Origin: Haematococcus lacustris
Taxonomy: Eukaryota > Chlorophyta > Chlorophyceae > Chlamydomonadales > Haematococcaceae
Assembly (NCBI GenBank): GCA_030144725.1
Contig: JASKMD010000026.1
Span: forward strand, 7,862,892 to 7,926,891
Length of the DNA: 64,000 bases
Reading direction: 5' to 3'
The notes under the pieces are model-generated. The model was not told the DNA's origin. It made no database searches and saw only the letters and a list, made by a program, of their open reading frames with translations. Below are positions 1 to 17,109 of the stretch, in pieces. Position numbers and translations under genes: made by a program. Positions within the stretch are counted from its first letter, which is position 1; each line of letters starts with the position of its first letter.

Positions 1-702
1 TCCCCTTCCTTCTCTGAGTTCTTTCTCTCCTAGGTAGTTCCCCTTCTTTTTCCCTTTCTCTCTGTTCTCTCCTAAGTCTTTTACCTTTGGAGGTTGGCTT
101 GTATCCACCCGAGCCCTACCTCCTTAGTGTAACAACTACTACTACTAACATCCGCACTACACCTGCCACACATTATAGACAACATATTACAGAGACATAG
201 TACATAGACAGATTACATAGACATAGACAGATTACATGACAGACGACAATGGGAAATGCACCACGCCAGGTTTGAACTTACCGTCCATGCTTGTGTTGTC
301 CCCATAACTGCCACGCCCATAACTTGATGTGGCAGCCATAGCAAGGACAGCTTGGCAGCTTTGTCGATCACCTGCACAAGACATATGGATGCACAAGGCT
401 TGCACAGGTCACACGCCTGGTTCACTATAGGACTGGTGGCTGATGCACGCAAGTGAGTATAAACTGTAGTGGCAATGAGCTGACGGAAGACGGCTGCAGT
501 AAAGGTTGCATAAAACGCTGCCGGTGGCCAATGCAAAACACGAAACCGCTGCCAAGTGTGACATGTCTCGAGGAAGAAACTTATATTCTGATGCTGTGCC
601 AAGAGCTGAAACACCATCTGTAGTAAGGTTGTTACCCTTTCCTGCTAATTGACCCGCAGCGTCGCCTGCGTAAGGACTAAAAGCGACTGACGGCGAGCAA
701 CA
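1..702. other. 5' flank of the first beta-tubulin gene
   Basis: No gene is recognisable. The first 80 bases are strongly pyrimidine-rich. A short imperfect tandem repeat of ACATAGACAGATT units lies at about 195-240. This flank does not resemble the upstream regions of the second and third tubulin genes, so copy 1 probably has its own promoter. No TATA element is clear. Confidence 0.5.
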
Positions 703-2962
<2,260 letters not shown>

Positions 2963-3180
2963 GTGGCATGTCAGATCCTTGCGACATATTGAGTCCTATT
3001 TACACCACATTTTGTATTGTCACATGCATCGCCATGCAGCCGGGCATGACGTACCTCATGCATGGCATCCCTGTGCATTTCTTTGTCTATCCCCTTGTGA
3101 ACTGCGAATCAGGCCCTACAGACTAGTGTGTCCTGCATTTGCCAACAAGCATGTTAATAAAGTGCATCGTACATTCTGCA

Positions 3181-3185
3181 TGTAA
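3181..3185 (+). terminator. TGTAA poly(A) signal, tubulin copy 1
   Basis: TGTAA, the usual green-algal polyadenylation signal, lies about 220 bases after the stop codon in a non-coding stretch that is conserved behind copy 2 as well. Confidence 0.7.
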
Positions 3186-3591
3186 TGTGCCCTTCTGTTC
3201 TCCTGTTGACTCTGGGTTTGCATGTGTGGTCAATGATTGGCCCTTGCAAAACTAGCCCGTGCTTTTTTATGCAGCAAGCACAGTAAACTGCAAACCCTTC
3301 AGCCTATGTATATTGTCAGCCTGATAACTCATAAATAGGTAGCGACCGGCCAACCTAGAATTATCGTCCTATATTTCTAGGTTTTAGCCAAGAATTTTAG
3401 TTTTTCTTCTAGCCTATAATTTTAGGCTTGTTAAGGAATCCGAGTCATCTAGAATGCCATGGGCGTACCCTACTCATGAACCTGGAGCTGCAACATGTTT
3501 ATAGCATAGGATTGTGCATGGTCTAAGTGGAAAACATATTCCACAAACCCAATGCTCGCACATGCCGTACACGCCCATTCGATGATGATGT

Positions 3592-4326
3592 GGCTTACAC
3601 CGCTTAAGCCGTCAGCCGTTAGGCTGCTAGGCCGCCCTCCCCCTCTAGGGGTTCGGGACTTTCTGTAACGCATTTCATAGCAAGGTGCACAAACAAAGGT
3701 GCACATGGGCTCAACATGAAGTCATGCAAGTTCTCATTATTGTTCTGTAAAGTCATGGCAAACTCCGGCTGCTCCCTGATGGAACTCGTGGCAGTGCACT
3801 CAAAGATGAAATGCATGGCGTCATCCACTACCCCCTCTGTGCATCTGGTGCATGTGCGATCAATGAAAGTTACCCCCTCAAACCGAGCCTTCTCCACCCC
3901 CAGACCGCTGTTGCCTAACCTGAACCTAGTCAAGCTCGTGCGAACTGCTATAGAGAGCTGTCTGTTCAACAGGTGTGGTGCCATATGGATGATGCCAATG
4001 CCGTCCCCATGCTTGAATTATGCAGCATACGAGCATCTCTCCCGATGCACCGTCTCAGGCAGTCTAGGGTCTCCCTCAAACCCAGCCCAACGCCTCCCCA
4101 CCTCTCGAGCCACTTGACTTCCATAGCCTTGGTGCCTAGGACCATGTCCGGGCTCAAGGTGAACTCATCCCCCATCAGCTCTCTGGCGGCCAGCTAGAAT
4201 TGAGCATGCCAGCTGGCCTGGCAACTCCTCCCTAATTCCACACCTGCCTTGATCACCCTCATCAGCAGGACGCTGTGGGATAGTTTGGCAGTGTTCCAGA
4301 ACTTGCAGGCAGCCTACTTGACTGAC
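3592..4326 (-). mobile_element. truncated non-LTR retrotransposon, 3' end (copy A)
   Basis: On the minus strand this encodes the C-terminal end of a LINE-type polyprotein. A zinc-knuckle-like pattern (CTRCTEG, then H and C in DDAMHFIFEC) is followed by about 50 residues and a stop. It matches the longer copy at 15419-16753 but starts much later, so it is 5'-truncated. At least one frameshift separates the piece with LSPDMVLGTKAMEVKWLERW from the zinc-knuckle piece. A right-hand target duplication TGACGCATACTTG sits at 4327-4339; the left-hand one is missing here but present in copy B. Confidence 0.75.
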
Positions 4327-4424
4327 TGACGCATACTTGCGAGAGCTGAGCATTTGTACTCAAACTTACTCAAAGTCCCTATCTCCATATCCCCTTTCAA
4401 TGGTGGGGCAGTAGGCGTTGAGAT

Positions 4425-5480
4425 AAAACACATGCTGTGATGTAAGCAATAGCTTTAATGGTACATAGTGCACACAATCACTGTTTTACAGGCTACTGGG
4501 CCTGAGCCGTGCATGCTCGGTCTTTGCTTATCTTGAGGTTCAGGCCAGGGTACTCCTTACCTAGGGCTGGTCGCTTGCTCGGTGTGGACACCGACACACT
4601 TCACAAGGTGCCATGGGGCCTCCCATGCCCATGGCTGAGTTGCAGGCCCTGTCCACCCATCCGTCAAGGCCCCCAGGGGCACCACATGAGTCCCCGCACT
4701 GCTGCCACCAACCGCTGGCTCCAGGCTGACTGCACCTGACCTGCTCGGGGCTTCCAGCCTGCAAACCTAGTGGGCTTGTTGCGGTCCAGTCGGCTCTCAC
4801 AATGCCGGGGGCTGTTCACGGCTGAGCTGACCCGGCTGGTGTGGAAGTCATCCACTGCCACCACCTTGCCTGGCAACCTGTCTGCTGACTTACCGCTGTT
4901 GGGCCTCTCCACCACCTTGCGGCAGGCCTGCAGCATGGCCTTGGCTCCCCACCACCGCGCGTGCCAATGCCAGCATTGTCAAATATAATACCAGCTGATT
5001 TCGTGTCCCCACCGCCGTTGGGACACATCAGCTGCCTCCTCCTTTAGCTGCATGGCACACGAGACACACGATGTGCATGATGGTCACATGGTCACATGGG
5101 GGGCATTCATCAGCCTCTGGCCCTGCCTCCCATCCACAACTGCCATTGGTGCACCCACCTTCCTGAAGTAATGCTCCATCTAAGCAACGATTGCCCCGTA
5201 CAGCCTGAGCTTCTGCTCTGCCCTCTGGGGATGTAGGTACTCCTCCCACACCGCATCCCAGGTGCCAGGGTGGGCTGGCTGCTGCAGCTCCCTGGGATGG
5301 GGGAAGGGGCGTGTGTAGTGCGCACACTCCTTGCCATACCCCTGCTCCATGCCGTACCCCAGCTCCATGCAACACCTCACCTCCATGCCATACCCCAGCT
5401 CCATGCCATACACAAGCTCCATGCCACACCAGCACTCACCGCAACAACCCATGCCTTCTCTCGACACAATCTTCCTCTAG
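4425..5480 (-). pseudogene. Fanzor/TnpB-like nuclease pseudogene (copy A)
   Basis: Minus-strand fragments in several frames resemble the C-terminal half of an algal Fanzor (eukaryotic TnpB-like, RNA-guided nuclease) protein. In order: TWDAVWEEYLHPQRAEQKLRLYGA (about 5175-5260), a piece with DNAGIGTRGGG, then LPGKVVAVDDFHTSRVSS, GWKPRAGQV, VRGLMWCP and WVDRACNSAMGM. In the family the last motif is WVDRDCNAALN, whose second Asp is the RuvC-III catalytic residue; here it is Ala. The usual DEF triad also reads DDF. Frameshifts and stops make it dead. A 17-bp CAGCTCCATGCCATACC-like repeat has expanded at 5327-5432. The family call is from motif recall. Confidence 0.7.
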
Positions 5481-5599
5481 GCCTAGCGGGCAACATGTAC
5501 CCTGCGCAAAGGCAGGATAATATGGCCCTCACTACAGTTCCTACGCACATGGCAAGGGCGCCTTTCACCTACACTTCTGCCTGACCCCAGTCACAGTGC

Positions 5600-6480
5600 T
5601 TTAGCCTAAGGACTGGCACGACTGACATGCGCTGGTATAAGCTACTGGAAGAGGAACCCAGCACACATTACTGTGCCTCAGGCTTGCTGCTGGGCATAGC
5701 AACCTGTAGCCACAGGGTATCGCATCGCAACCTTAGCATCCGCCTTGACCCTAATGTGATGAGCAATGAAAAGGTGTATGAGGACACGGGACAACTGGTC
5801 ATTCATGCACTTTGCCCAAAGCATCGCCAAGGATGGTTTGGCCAGGTTGCATGCATGCCCAGCTCTGGCGTCATCAAGCATCTTATGTTCGCCAAGGGGC
5901 CCATGGTGGTTTGGCAGGCTGGGCAAGCTAACTGGGTGCGACAGAGTGTGTAGCAAGTGTGAGGCAGGGCATGCCCGAATGAAAGCCCAACTGAGTATGC
6001 TTCCCTTACCCTTGCTACTGGAAGTTCCTGGTGGCTAGGGTTCTAAGGGTGGCTTGGGGCGACGATACTACGACCAGGGTCATGAGCAAGGCAGCAACCT
6101 GCATGCACGGCCATGTTGGTGCCCCAGTTCAGTGTCTAGCATATACGGCACTGACCAGGGCAGATGTCTCATTGACGCCCCAGTGCCACTCCATGGTGGC
6201 ACTCTGTCACTGCAACACAAGGTTATGATGCCCTGTGGCTACCCAGTCTGAATGAATTGACAAGGCTTGGGCCAGGACAAGGGCTAGGCCACTCCTGCCC
6301 AGCTGAGCGGGTGCCAGTTGTAGGCTGATGTCACCGACCATGTCCATCTGCAAGCCTGGTGGCACCAGTGGTCTGTGTGCAGTAGATGACCAAGCTAGAC
6401 TGACATTGGCGCACTGGATGCTGGCTCGAGGGGACGACTCCGGGTTACAGTGCAGCCAAGCTTGCACGGTCACACACTTA
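5600..6480. repeat. dispersed repeat of unknown coding, copy A
   Basis: This stretch recurs at 11410-12290 and, inverted and diverged, at about 39840-40800. At both types of locus it lies next to a Fanzor-like pseudogene. The longest open frame (5627-5953, 108 aa) has no recognisable domain. Its right end leads directly into the promoter of tubulin copy 2. Confidence 0.6.
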
Positions 6481-6504
6481 GAAAAACGGAATTAAAACTA
6501 TACC

Positions 6505-6536
6505 CTCCGAGGGAACAAAACACACTCCGAGCGAAC
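6505..6536 (+). promoter_or_regulatory. paired CTCCGAGSGAAC repeats upstream of tubulin copy 2
   Basis: CTCCGAGGGAAC (6505-6516) and CTCCGAGCGAAC (6525-6536) repeat at 20-bp spacing, 21 bp before the ATG. They could be promoter or 5' UTR elements. They resemble, but do not match, the GCTC-AAGGC tub box of Chlamydomonas. Absent in front of copies 1 and 4. Confidence 0.35.
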
Positions 6537-6556
6537 TATCACGTCATCAAGCTATA

Positions 6557-8684
<2,128 letters not shown>

Positions 8685-8902
8685 GTGGCATGTCAGATCC
8701 TTGCGACATATTGAGTCCTATTTACACCACATTTTGTATTGTCACATGCATCGCCATGCAGCCGGGCATGACGTACCTCGTGCATGGCATCCCTGTGCAT
8801 TTCTTTGTCTATCCCCTTGTGAACTGCGAATCAGGCCCTACAGACTAGTGTGTCCTGCATTTGCCAACAAGCATGTTAATAAAGTGCATCGTACATTCTG
8901 CA

Positions 8903-8907
8903 TGTAA
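8903..8907 (+). terminator. TGTAA poly(A) signal, tubulin copy 2
   Basis: TGTAA about 220 bases after the stop, in the same context as the signal behind copy 1. Confidence 0.7.
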
Positions 8908-9392
8908 TGTGCCCTTCTGTTCTCCTGTTGACTCTGGGTTTGCATGTGTGGTCAATGATTGGCCCTTGCAAAACTAGCCCGTGCTTTTTTATGCAGCAAG
9001 CACAGTAAACTGCAAACCCTTCAGCCTATGTATATTGTCAGCCTGATAACTCATAAATAGGTAGCGACCGGCCAACCTAGAATTATCGTCCTATATTTCT
9101 AGGTTTTAGCCAAGAATTTTAGTTTTTTTTCTAGCCTATAATTCTAGGCTTGTTAAGGAATCCGAGTCATCTAGAATGCCATGGGCGTACCCTACTCATG
9201 AACCTGGAGCTGCAACATGTTTATAGCATAGGATTGTGCATGGTCTAAGTGGAAAACATATTCCACAAACCCAATGCTCGCACATGCCGTACACGCCCAT
9301 TCGTGTTAGCAGGTGATAGATTGGCAACCATTCACAATCGGCAGGCCCTGGGCCCAGCCCAGCTCGTGCCGCCCTAACGTGACGCATACTTG

Positions 9393-10137
9393 AGAGATAG
9401 GTGGCTTACACCGCTTAAACCGTCAGCCGTTAGGCTGCTAGGCCGCCCTCCCCCTCTAGGGGTTCGGGAGTTTCTGCAACGCTCTTCAAAGCAAGGTGCG
9501 CAAACAAAGGTGAACATGGGCTCAAAATGAAGTCACGCAAGTTCTCAATATTGTTCTAGAAAGTCATGGCAAACTCCAGCTGCTCCCTGATGGAACTTGT
9601 GGCGGTGCACACAAGGATGAAATGCATGGCGTCATCCACTACCCCCTCTGTGCATCTTGTGCATGTGCGATCAATGACAGTACCCCCCTCAAACCGAGCC
9701 TTCTCCACCCCCAAACCGCTGTTGCCTAACCTGAACCTAGTCAAGCTCGTGCGAACTGCTATAGAGAGCTGTCTGTTCAACAGGTGTGGTGCCATATGGA
9801 TGATGCCAATGCCGTCCCCATGCTTGAATTATGCAGCATACGAGCATCTCTCCTGATACAACGTCTCAGGCAGCCTAGGGTCTCCCTCAAACCCAGCCCA
9901 ACGCCTCCCCACCTCTCGAGCCACTTCACTTCCATAGCTTTGGTGCCTAGGACCATGTCCGGGCTCAAGGTGAACTCATCCCCCATCAGCTCTCTGTTGG
10001 CCAGCTAGAATTGAGCATGCCAGCTGGCCTGACAGCTCCTGCCTAACTCCACACCTGCCTTGATCACCCTCATCAGCAGGACGCTGTGGGATAGTTTGGC
10101 AGTGTTCCAGAACTTGCAGGCAGCCTACTTGACTGAC
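9393..10137 (-). mobile_element. truncated non-LTR retrotransposon, 3' end (copy B)
   Basis: Duplicate of the fragment at 3592-4326, with the same zinc-knuckle coding end (CTRCTEGVVDDAMHF). Here both flanks are visible: TGACGCATACTTG at 9380-9392 and again at 10138-10150. This 13-bp direct repeat, nearly 18 bp allowing one indel, marks the target-site duplication of the original insertion. Frameshifts are present; it is not functional. Confidence 0.78.
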
Positions 10138-10235
10138 TGACGCATACTTGCGAGAGCTGAGCATTTGTACTCAAACTTACTCAAAGTCCCTATCTCCATA
10201 TCCCCTTTCAATGGTGGGGCAGTAGGCGTTGAGAT

Positions 10236-11290
10236 AAAACACATGCTGTGATGTAAGCAATAGCTTTAATGGTACATAGTGCACACAATCACTGTTTTAC
10301 AGGCTACTGGGCCTGAGCCGTGCATGCTCGGTCTTTGCTTATCTTGAGGTTCAGGCCAGGGTACTCCTTACCTAGGGCTGGTCGCTTGCTCGGTGTGGAC
10401 ACCGACACACTTCACAAGGTGCCATGGGGCCTCCCATGCCCATGGCTGAGTTGCAGGCCCTGTCCACCCATCCGTCAAGGCCCCCAGGGGCACCACATGA
10501 GTCCCCGCACTGCTGCCACCAACCGCTGGCTCCAGGCTGACTGCACCTGACCTGCTCGGGGCTTCCAGCCTGCAAACCTAGTGGGCTTGTTGCGGTCCAG
10601 TCGGCTCTCACAATGCCGGGGGCTGTTCACGGCTGAGCTGACCCGGCTGGTGTGGAAGTCATCCACTGCCACCACCTTGCCTGGCAACCTGTCTGCTGAC
10701 TTACCGCTGTTGGGCCTCTCCACCACCTTGCGGCAGGCCTGCAGCATGGCCTTGGCTCCCCACCACCGCGCGTGCCAATGCCAGCATTGTCAAATAGAAT
10801 ACCAGCTGATTTCGTGTCCCCACCGCCGTTGGGACACATCAGCTGCCTCCTCCTTTAGCTGCATGGCACACGAGACACACGATGTGCATGATGGTCACAT
10901 GGTCACATGGGGGGCATTCATCAGCCTCTGGCCCTGCCTCCCATCCACAACTGCCATTGGTGCACCCACCTTCCTGAAGTAATGCTCCATCTAAGCAACG
11001 ATTGCCCCGTACAGCCTGAGCTTCTGCTCTGCCCTCTGGGGATGTAGGTACTCCTCCCACACCGCATCCCAGGTGCCAGGGTGGGCTGGCTGCTGCAGCT
11101 CCCTGGGATGGGGGAAGGGGCGTGTGTAGTGCGCACACTCCTTGCCATACCCCTGCTCCGTGCCGTACCCCAGCTCCATGCAACACTCACCTCCATGCCA
11201 TACCCCAGCTCCATGCCATACACAAGCTCCATGCCACACCAGCACTCACCGCAACAACCCATGCCTTCTCTCGACACAATCTTCCTCTAG
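10236..11290 (-). pseudogene. Fanzor/TnpB-like nuclease pseudogene (copy B)
   Basis: Near-identical duplicate of the pseudogene at 4425-5480, carried along with the tandem tubulin unit. It shows the same order of motifs on the minus strand, including TWDAVWEEYL, VDDFHTSRVSS, VRGLMWCP and the Asp-to-Ala change in WVDRACNSAM. Sharing the same lesions shows that the gene was already dead before the tandem duplication. The only clear differences are small indels in the CCATGCCATAC repeat block (11150-11240). Confidence 0.7.
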
Positions 11291-11409
11291 GCCTAGCGGG
11301 CAACATGTACCCTGCGCAAAGGCAGGATAATATGGCCCTCACTACAGTTCCTACGCACATGGCAAGGGCGCCTTTCACCTACACTTCTGCCTGACCCCAG
11401 TCACAGTGC

Positions 11410-12290
11410 TTTAGCCTAAGGACTGGCACGACTGACATGCGCTGGTATAAGCTACTGAAAGAGGAACCCAGCACACATTACTGTGCCTCAGGCTTGCTGC
11501 TGGGCATAGCAACCTGTAGCCACAGGGTATCGCATCGCAACCTTAGCATCCGCCTTGACCCTAATGTGATGAGCAATGAAAAGGTGTATGAGGACACGGG
11601 ACAACTGGTCATTCATGCACTTTGCCCAAAGCATCGCCAAGGATGGTTTGGCCAGGTTGCATGCATGCCCAGCTCTGGCATCATCAAGCATCTTATGTTC
11701 GCCAAGGGGCCCATGGTGGTTTGGCAGGCTGGGCAAGCTAACTGGGTGCGACAGAGTGTGTAGCAAGTGTGAGGCAGGGCATGCCCGAATGAAAACCCAA
11801 CTGAGTATGCTTCCCTTACCCTTGCTACTAGAAGTTCCTGGTGGCTAGGGTTCTAAGGGTGGCTTGGGGCGACGATACTACGACCAGGGTCATGAGCAAG
11901 GCAGCAACCTGCATGCACGGCCATGTTGGTGCCCCAGTTCAGTGTCTAGCATATACGGCACTGACCAGGGCAGATGTCTCATTGACGCCCCAGTGCCACT
12001 CCATGGTGGCACTCTGTCACTGCAACACAAGGTTATGATGCCCTGTGGCTACCCAGTCTGAATGAATTGACAAGGCTTGGGCCAGGACAAGGGCTAGGCC
12101 ACTCCTGCCCAGCTGAGCGGGTGCCAGTTGTAGGCTGATGTCACCGACCATGTCCATCTGCAAGCCTGGTGGCACCAGTGGTCTGTGTGCAGTAGATGAC
12201 CAAGCTAGACTGACATTGGCGCACTGGATGCTGGCTCGAGGGGACGACTCCGGGTTACAGTGCAGCCAAGCTTGCACGGTCACACACTTA
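11410..12290. repeat. dispersed repeat of unknown coding, copy B
   Basis: Near-identical to 5600-6480, in the same place between the Fanzor-like pseudogene and the next tubulin promoter. No domain recognised. Confidence 0.6.
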
Positions 12291-12314
12291 GAAAAACGGA
12301 ATTAAAACTATACC

Positions 12315-12346
12315 CTCCGAGGGAACAAAACACACTCCGAGCGAAC
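12315..12346 (+). promoter_or_regulatory. paired CTCCGAGSGAAC repeats upstream of tubulin copy 3
   Basis: Same two 12-bp direct repeats at 20-bp spacing as in front of copy 2, 21 bp before the start codon. Confidence 0.35.
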
Positions 12347-12366
12347 TATCACGTCATCAAGCTATA

Positions 12367-14493
<2,127 letters not shown>

Positions 14494-15403
14494 GTGGAGG
14501 CGTGGGTGGGTCAGGCATGTACACAGCTAACTTAAACCCCCCTTGTGATTATGGTAATGCATGGTGCCCTTCTTTGACATTCTGGTTATCTAGCCTACTT
14601 GCAGCTGCATCATACGTGACACCATCAATAGCATGCCTGATTTAGCACAGTCCTGAGGCAGGGACCATTGCTGGTTATAGCTGCATGGAATGCTAACTCA
14701 GGCATGTCTAATGAAGCATGGCGTGCTGGCTTTGGAATATGAGCCTTGTGTGCCATGCGCCATTAGAAAGACATGAGGCATCGGTATCTCAACCCATCAG
14801 AATTGGTTTATGCGTATCTTTAGTCCGTATCGGCTTATCTCATCTCTCGCGTAGCCCCTTTGCCCCTTATCCCAATCTCCTCCCAAACAGATATATAATC
14901 GGCCTGCACCAGCCCCTTCGGGTTCGAGATTTGTTGTTAAAGTTAGGATGACATATAAACCGTTCTCAAGCCTGTTGCCTACCCTCTTTGCCCCCCGCTT
15001 TGCAGCAGCTACAGCAACATCCATATCAGCTGACAACTAGAAGCACCTTGACACCCAAACCCCAAGATGTATGTTGTCCCTCAATGTCGCCAGACACTCC
15101 GACCACTAGACTGACCCTTGTCCAGCTTGAGAATGCTGGTCTAGGGGACAGGGGCTTGCCACAAGGCAACGGAGAGGCCCGGTTTGCAACCAGCTGAGTG
15201 GGCAGGGTGGTGCTAGGTGGACGGGTCCTGCACCAGCTGGGTCTGTTTAGCTGTGGCCGGCCACCATCAATGTGAGCTGAAGCTACAGCGGCAGCTGCTC
15301 CATGACCAGCCCCAGCCAGAGGACTGCGTGCCCCCACTGGCTGCTGCAACCCGCTTGCAGCAACTGGCGTGACAAGTAGGAGCCCCAGATACTGCCACTA
15401 TTA
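14494..15403. other. unique intergenic stretch after the tubulin array
   Basis: No coding region, repeat or RNA gene recognised. It includes the 3' UTR of tubulin copy 3. The open frames here are short and lack domains. Confidence 0.4.
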
Positions 15404-16768
15404 GGCCTACCGGCCTTATATGATGTGGCTTACACCGCTTAAGCCGTCAGCCGTTAGGCTGCTAGGCCGCCCTCCCCCTCTAGGGGTTCGGGACTTTCTG
15501 TAACGCATTTCATAGCAAGGTGCACAAACAAAGGTGCACATGGGCTCAACATGAAGTCATGCAAGTTCTCATTATTGTTCTGTAAAGACATGGCAAACTC
15601 CGGCTGCTCCCTGATGGAACTCGTGGCAGTGCACTCAAAGATGAAATGCATGGCGTCATCCACTACCCCCTCTGTGCATCTGGTGCATGTGCGATCAATG
15701 AAAGTTACCCCTCAAACCGAGCCTTCTCCACCCCCAGACCGCTGTTGCCTAACCTGAACCTAGTCAAGCTCGTGCGAACTTCTGTAGAGAGCTGTCTGTT
15801 CAGTAGGTGTGGTGCCATGTGATTGATGCCAATGCCGTCCCCATGCTTGAACCATGCAGCATACGAGCATCTCTCCCGATGCACCGTCTCAGGCAGTCTA
15901 GGGTCTCCCTCAAACCCAACCCAACGCCTCCCCCACCTCTCGAGCCACTTGACTTCCATAGCCTTGGTGCCTAGGACCATGTCCGGGCTCAGGGTAAACT
16001 CATCCCCCATCAGCTCTCTGGCGGCCAGCTGGAACTGAGCACTCCAGCTGGCCTGGCAACTCCTCCCTAATACCACATCTGCCTTAATGACCCTCATTAA
16101 CAGGTCACTGTGGGATAGTTTGGCAGTGTTCCAGAACTTGCATGCAGCCCTAAACCAGTAAAGCTGGAGGGGCAGCTGCCCCAACTCATGCAGCACCATC
16201 AGCCCTGACACTGAGCTACGAACCCTGGCAGCAAACCTGAGAAAGCTGAGCATGCGTGTTTGCACTGGGTTAGAGAGTTGCACACCATGCCCAAGGAAAG
16301 CAGTGCCCCAAACCTGGCTGCCATACAGCCCTAAGGGGAGCACGAACGCTCTGATGAGGTGACACAGGGCAAAAGGATCATGCAGCACCCCATACTCTCT
16401 AGCACGGTTGCATGCTTGGCGCATGGCGAGGAACATGCCAGCCCTCATATGAGTGGCAGCAAAAGCAGGGGTGGCGCTGGGATTAAAATGCATGCCTAAG
16501 TACTTGAACTCTCTCACCACAGGCAGGTTCTCATGCTTGTACCCAATGCAAGGTGCTGCAGTTTGTGAGTTGCCATTGAAAACCATCACCTTTGACTTGC
16601 CCACATTGACTGTAAGGTGTTTCCTATCAGCAAAGCCTTGTAGCTGGCAGACCAACCGCTGCAGCCCGTGGGGCGAGGTGCTCACCAGGGTCAGGTCATC
16701 AGCATACATGAAGTGGGTGACAGGTGTGCCTTGCACCCTCACAGCATCAACAGGGCCTACCGGCCTTA
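15404..16768 (-). mobile_element. 5'-truncated non-LTR retrotransposon with target duplication (copy C)
   Basis: The minus strand carries the end of a LINE-type reverse transcriptase. FMYADDLTLVS holds the catalytic YADD box, followed by NVGKSKVMVF and KYLGMHF, a long thumb-like region, and the C-terminal zinc knuckle near 15660-15690. One missing C near 15702-15706, compared with the copy at 3592-4326, breaks the frame between VEKARFEG and the zinc knuckle. The body (15419-16753) is flanked by a perfect 15-bp direct repeat GGCCTACCGGCCTTA at 15404-15418 and 16754-16768, the expected target duplication. Element coding stops exactly at the right-hand repeat, inside the RT domain just upstream of YADD, so the copy was truncated on insertion. 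Confidence 0.88.
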
Positions 16769-16829
16769 GGGTCAGGCACCGGCTTTGCGTCATAAACCCA
16801 TAGCTGGACAGGGCTTGGCCTCCCACCTC

Positions 16830-17105
16830 GGGCTATCTATCCATGGTAGGCCATCTCAGCTGTCCTGGCCACCGGCACAGTTCCAGAGGGCGCCACTTGC
16901 GTACCCCATCACGCTGCATGTTCAACACTGCACTGTCCCAGCTCAGCCACCTGCTCAATTGCCGCCTGGGGAGCTTGGCCTTGGCAGCCTTACCCTTGCT
17001 CTGGGGCTTCATGGGCTTGTCAACCTGCTCAGCCCTGGTGCGCTTGCCGCATAGGGCTCACAGGGGAGTGTTTGCCCACGCTGTGGAGCCGCTGTCTGCC
17101 TCCTA
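16830..17105 (-). pseudogene. Fanzor/TnpB-like C-terminal remnant, inverted
   Basis: Read on the minus strand, this gives a linker with RAEQVDKPMKPQSKGKAAKAK, then RWLSWDSAVLNMQRDGV and WRPLELCRWPGQ. The second motif corresponds to RWLDRDCNAALNMQRIGE in the next fragment, but the DRD catalytic triplet is lost (SWD). It lies head to head with the fragment starting at 17110. A related copy is at 42690-42900. Confidence 0.6.
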
Positions 17106-17109
17106 GCGA

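Noticed and set aside
16769..16826. Extension of the reverse transcriptase ORF upstream of 16753
   Set aside because: The frame stays open by chance beyond the 15-bp target duplication; those residues are flanking DNA, not element coding.
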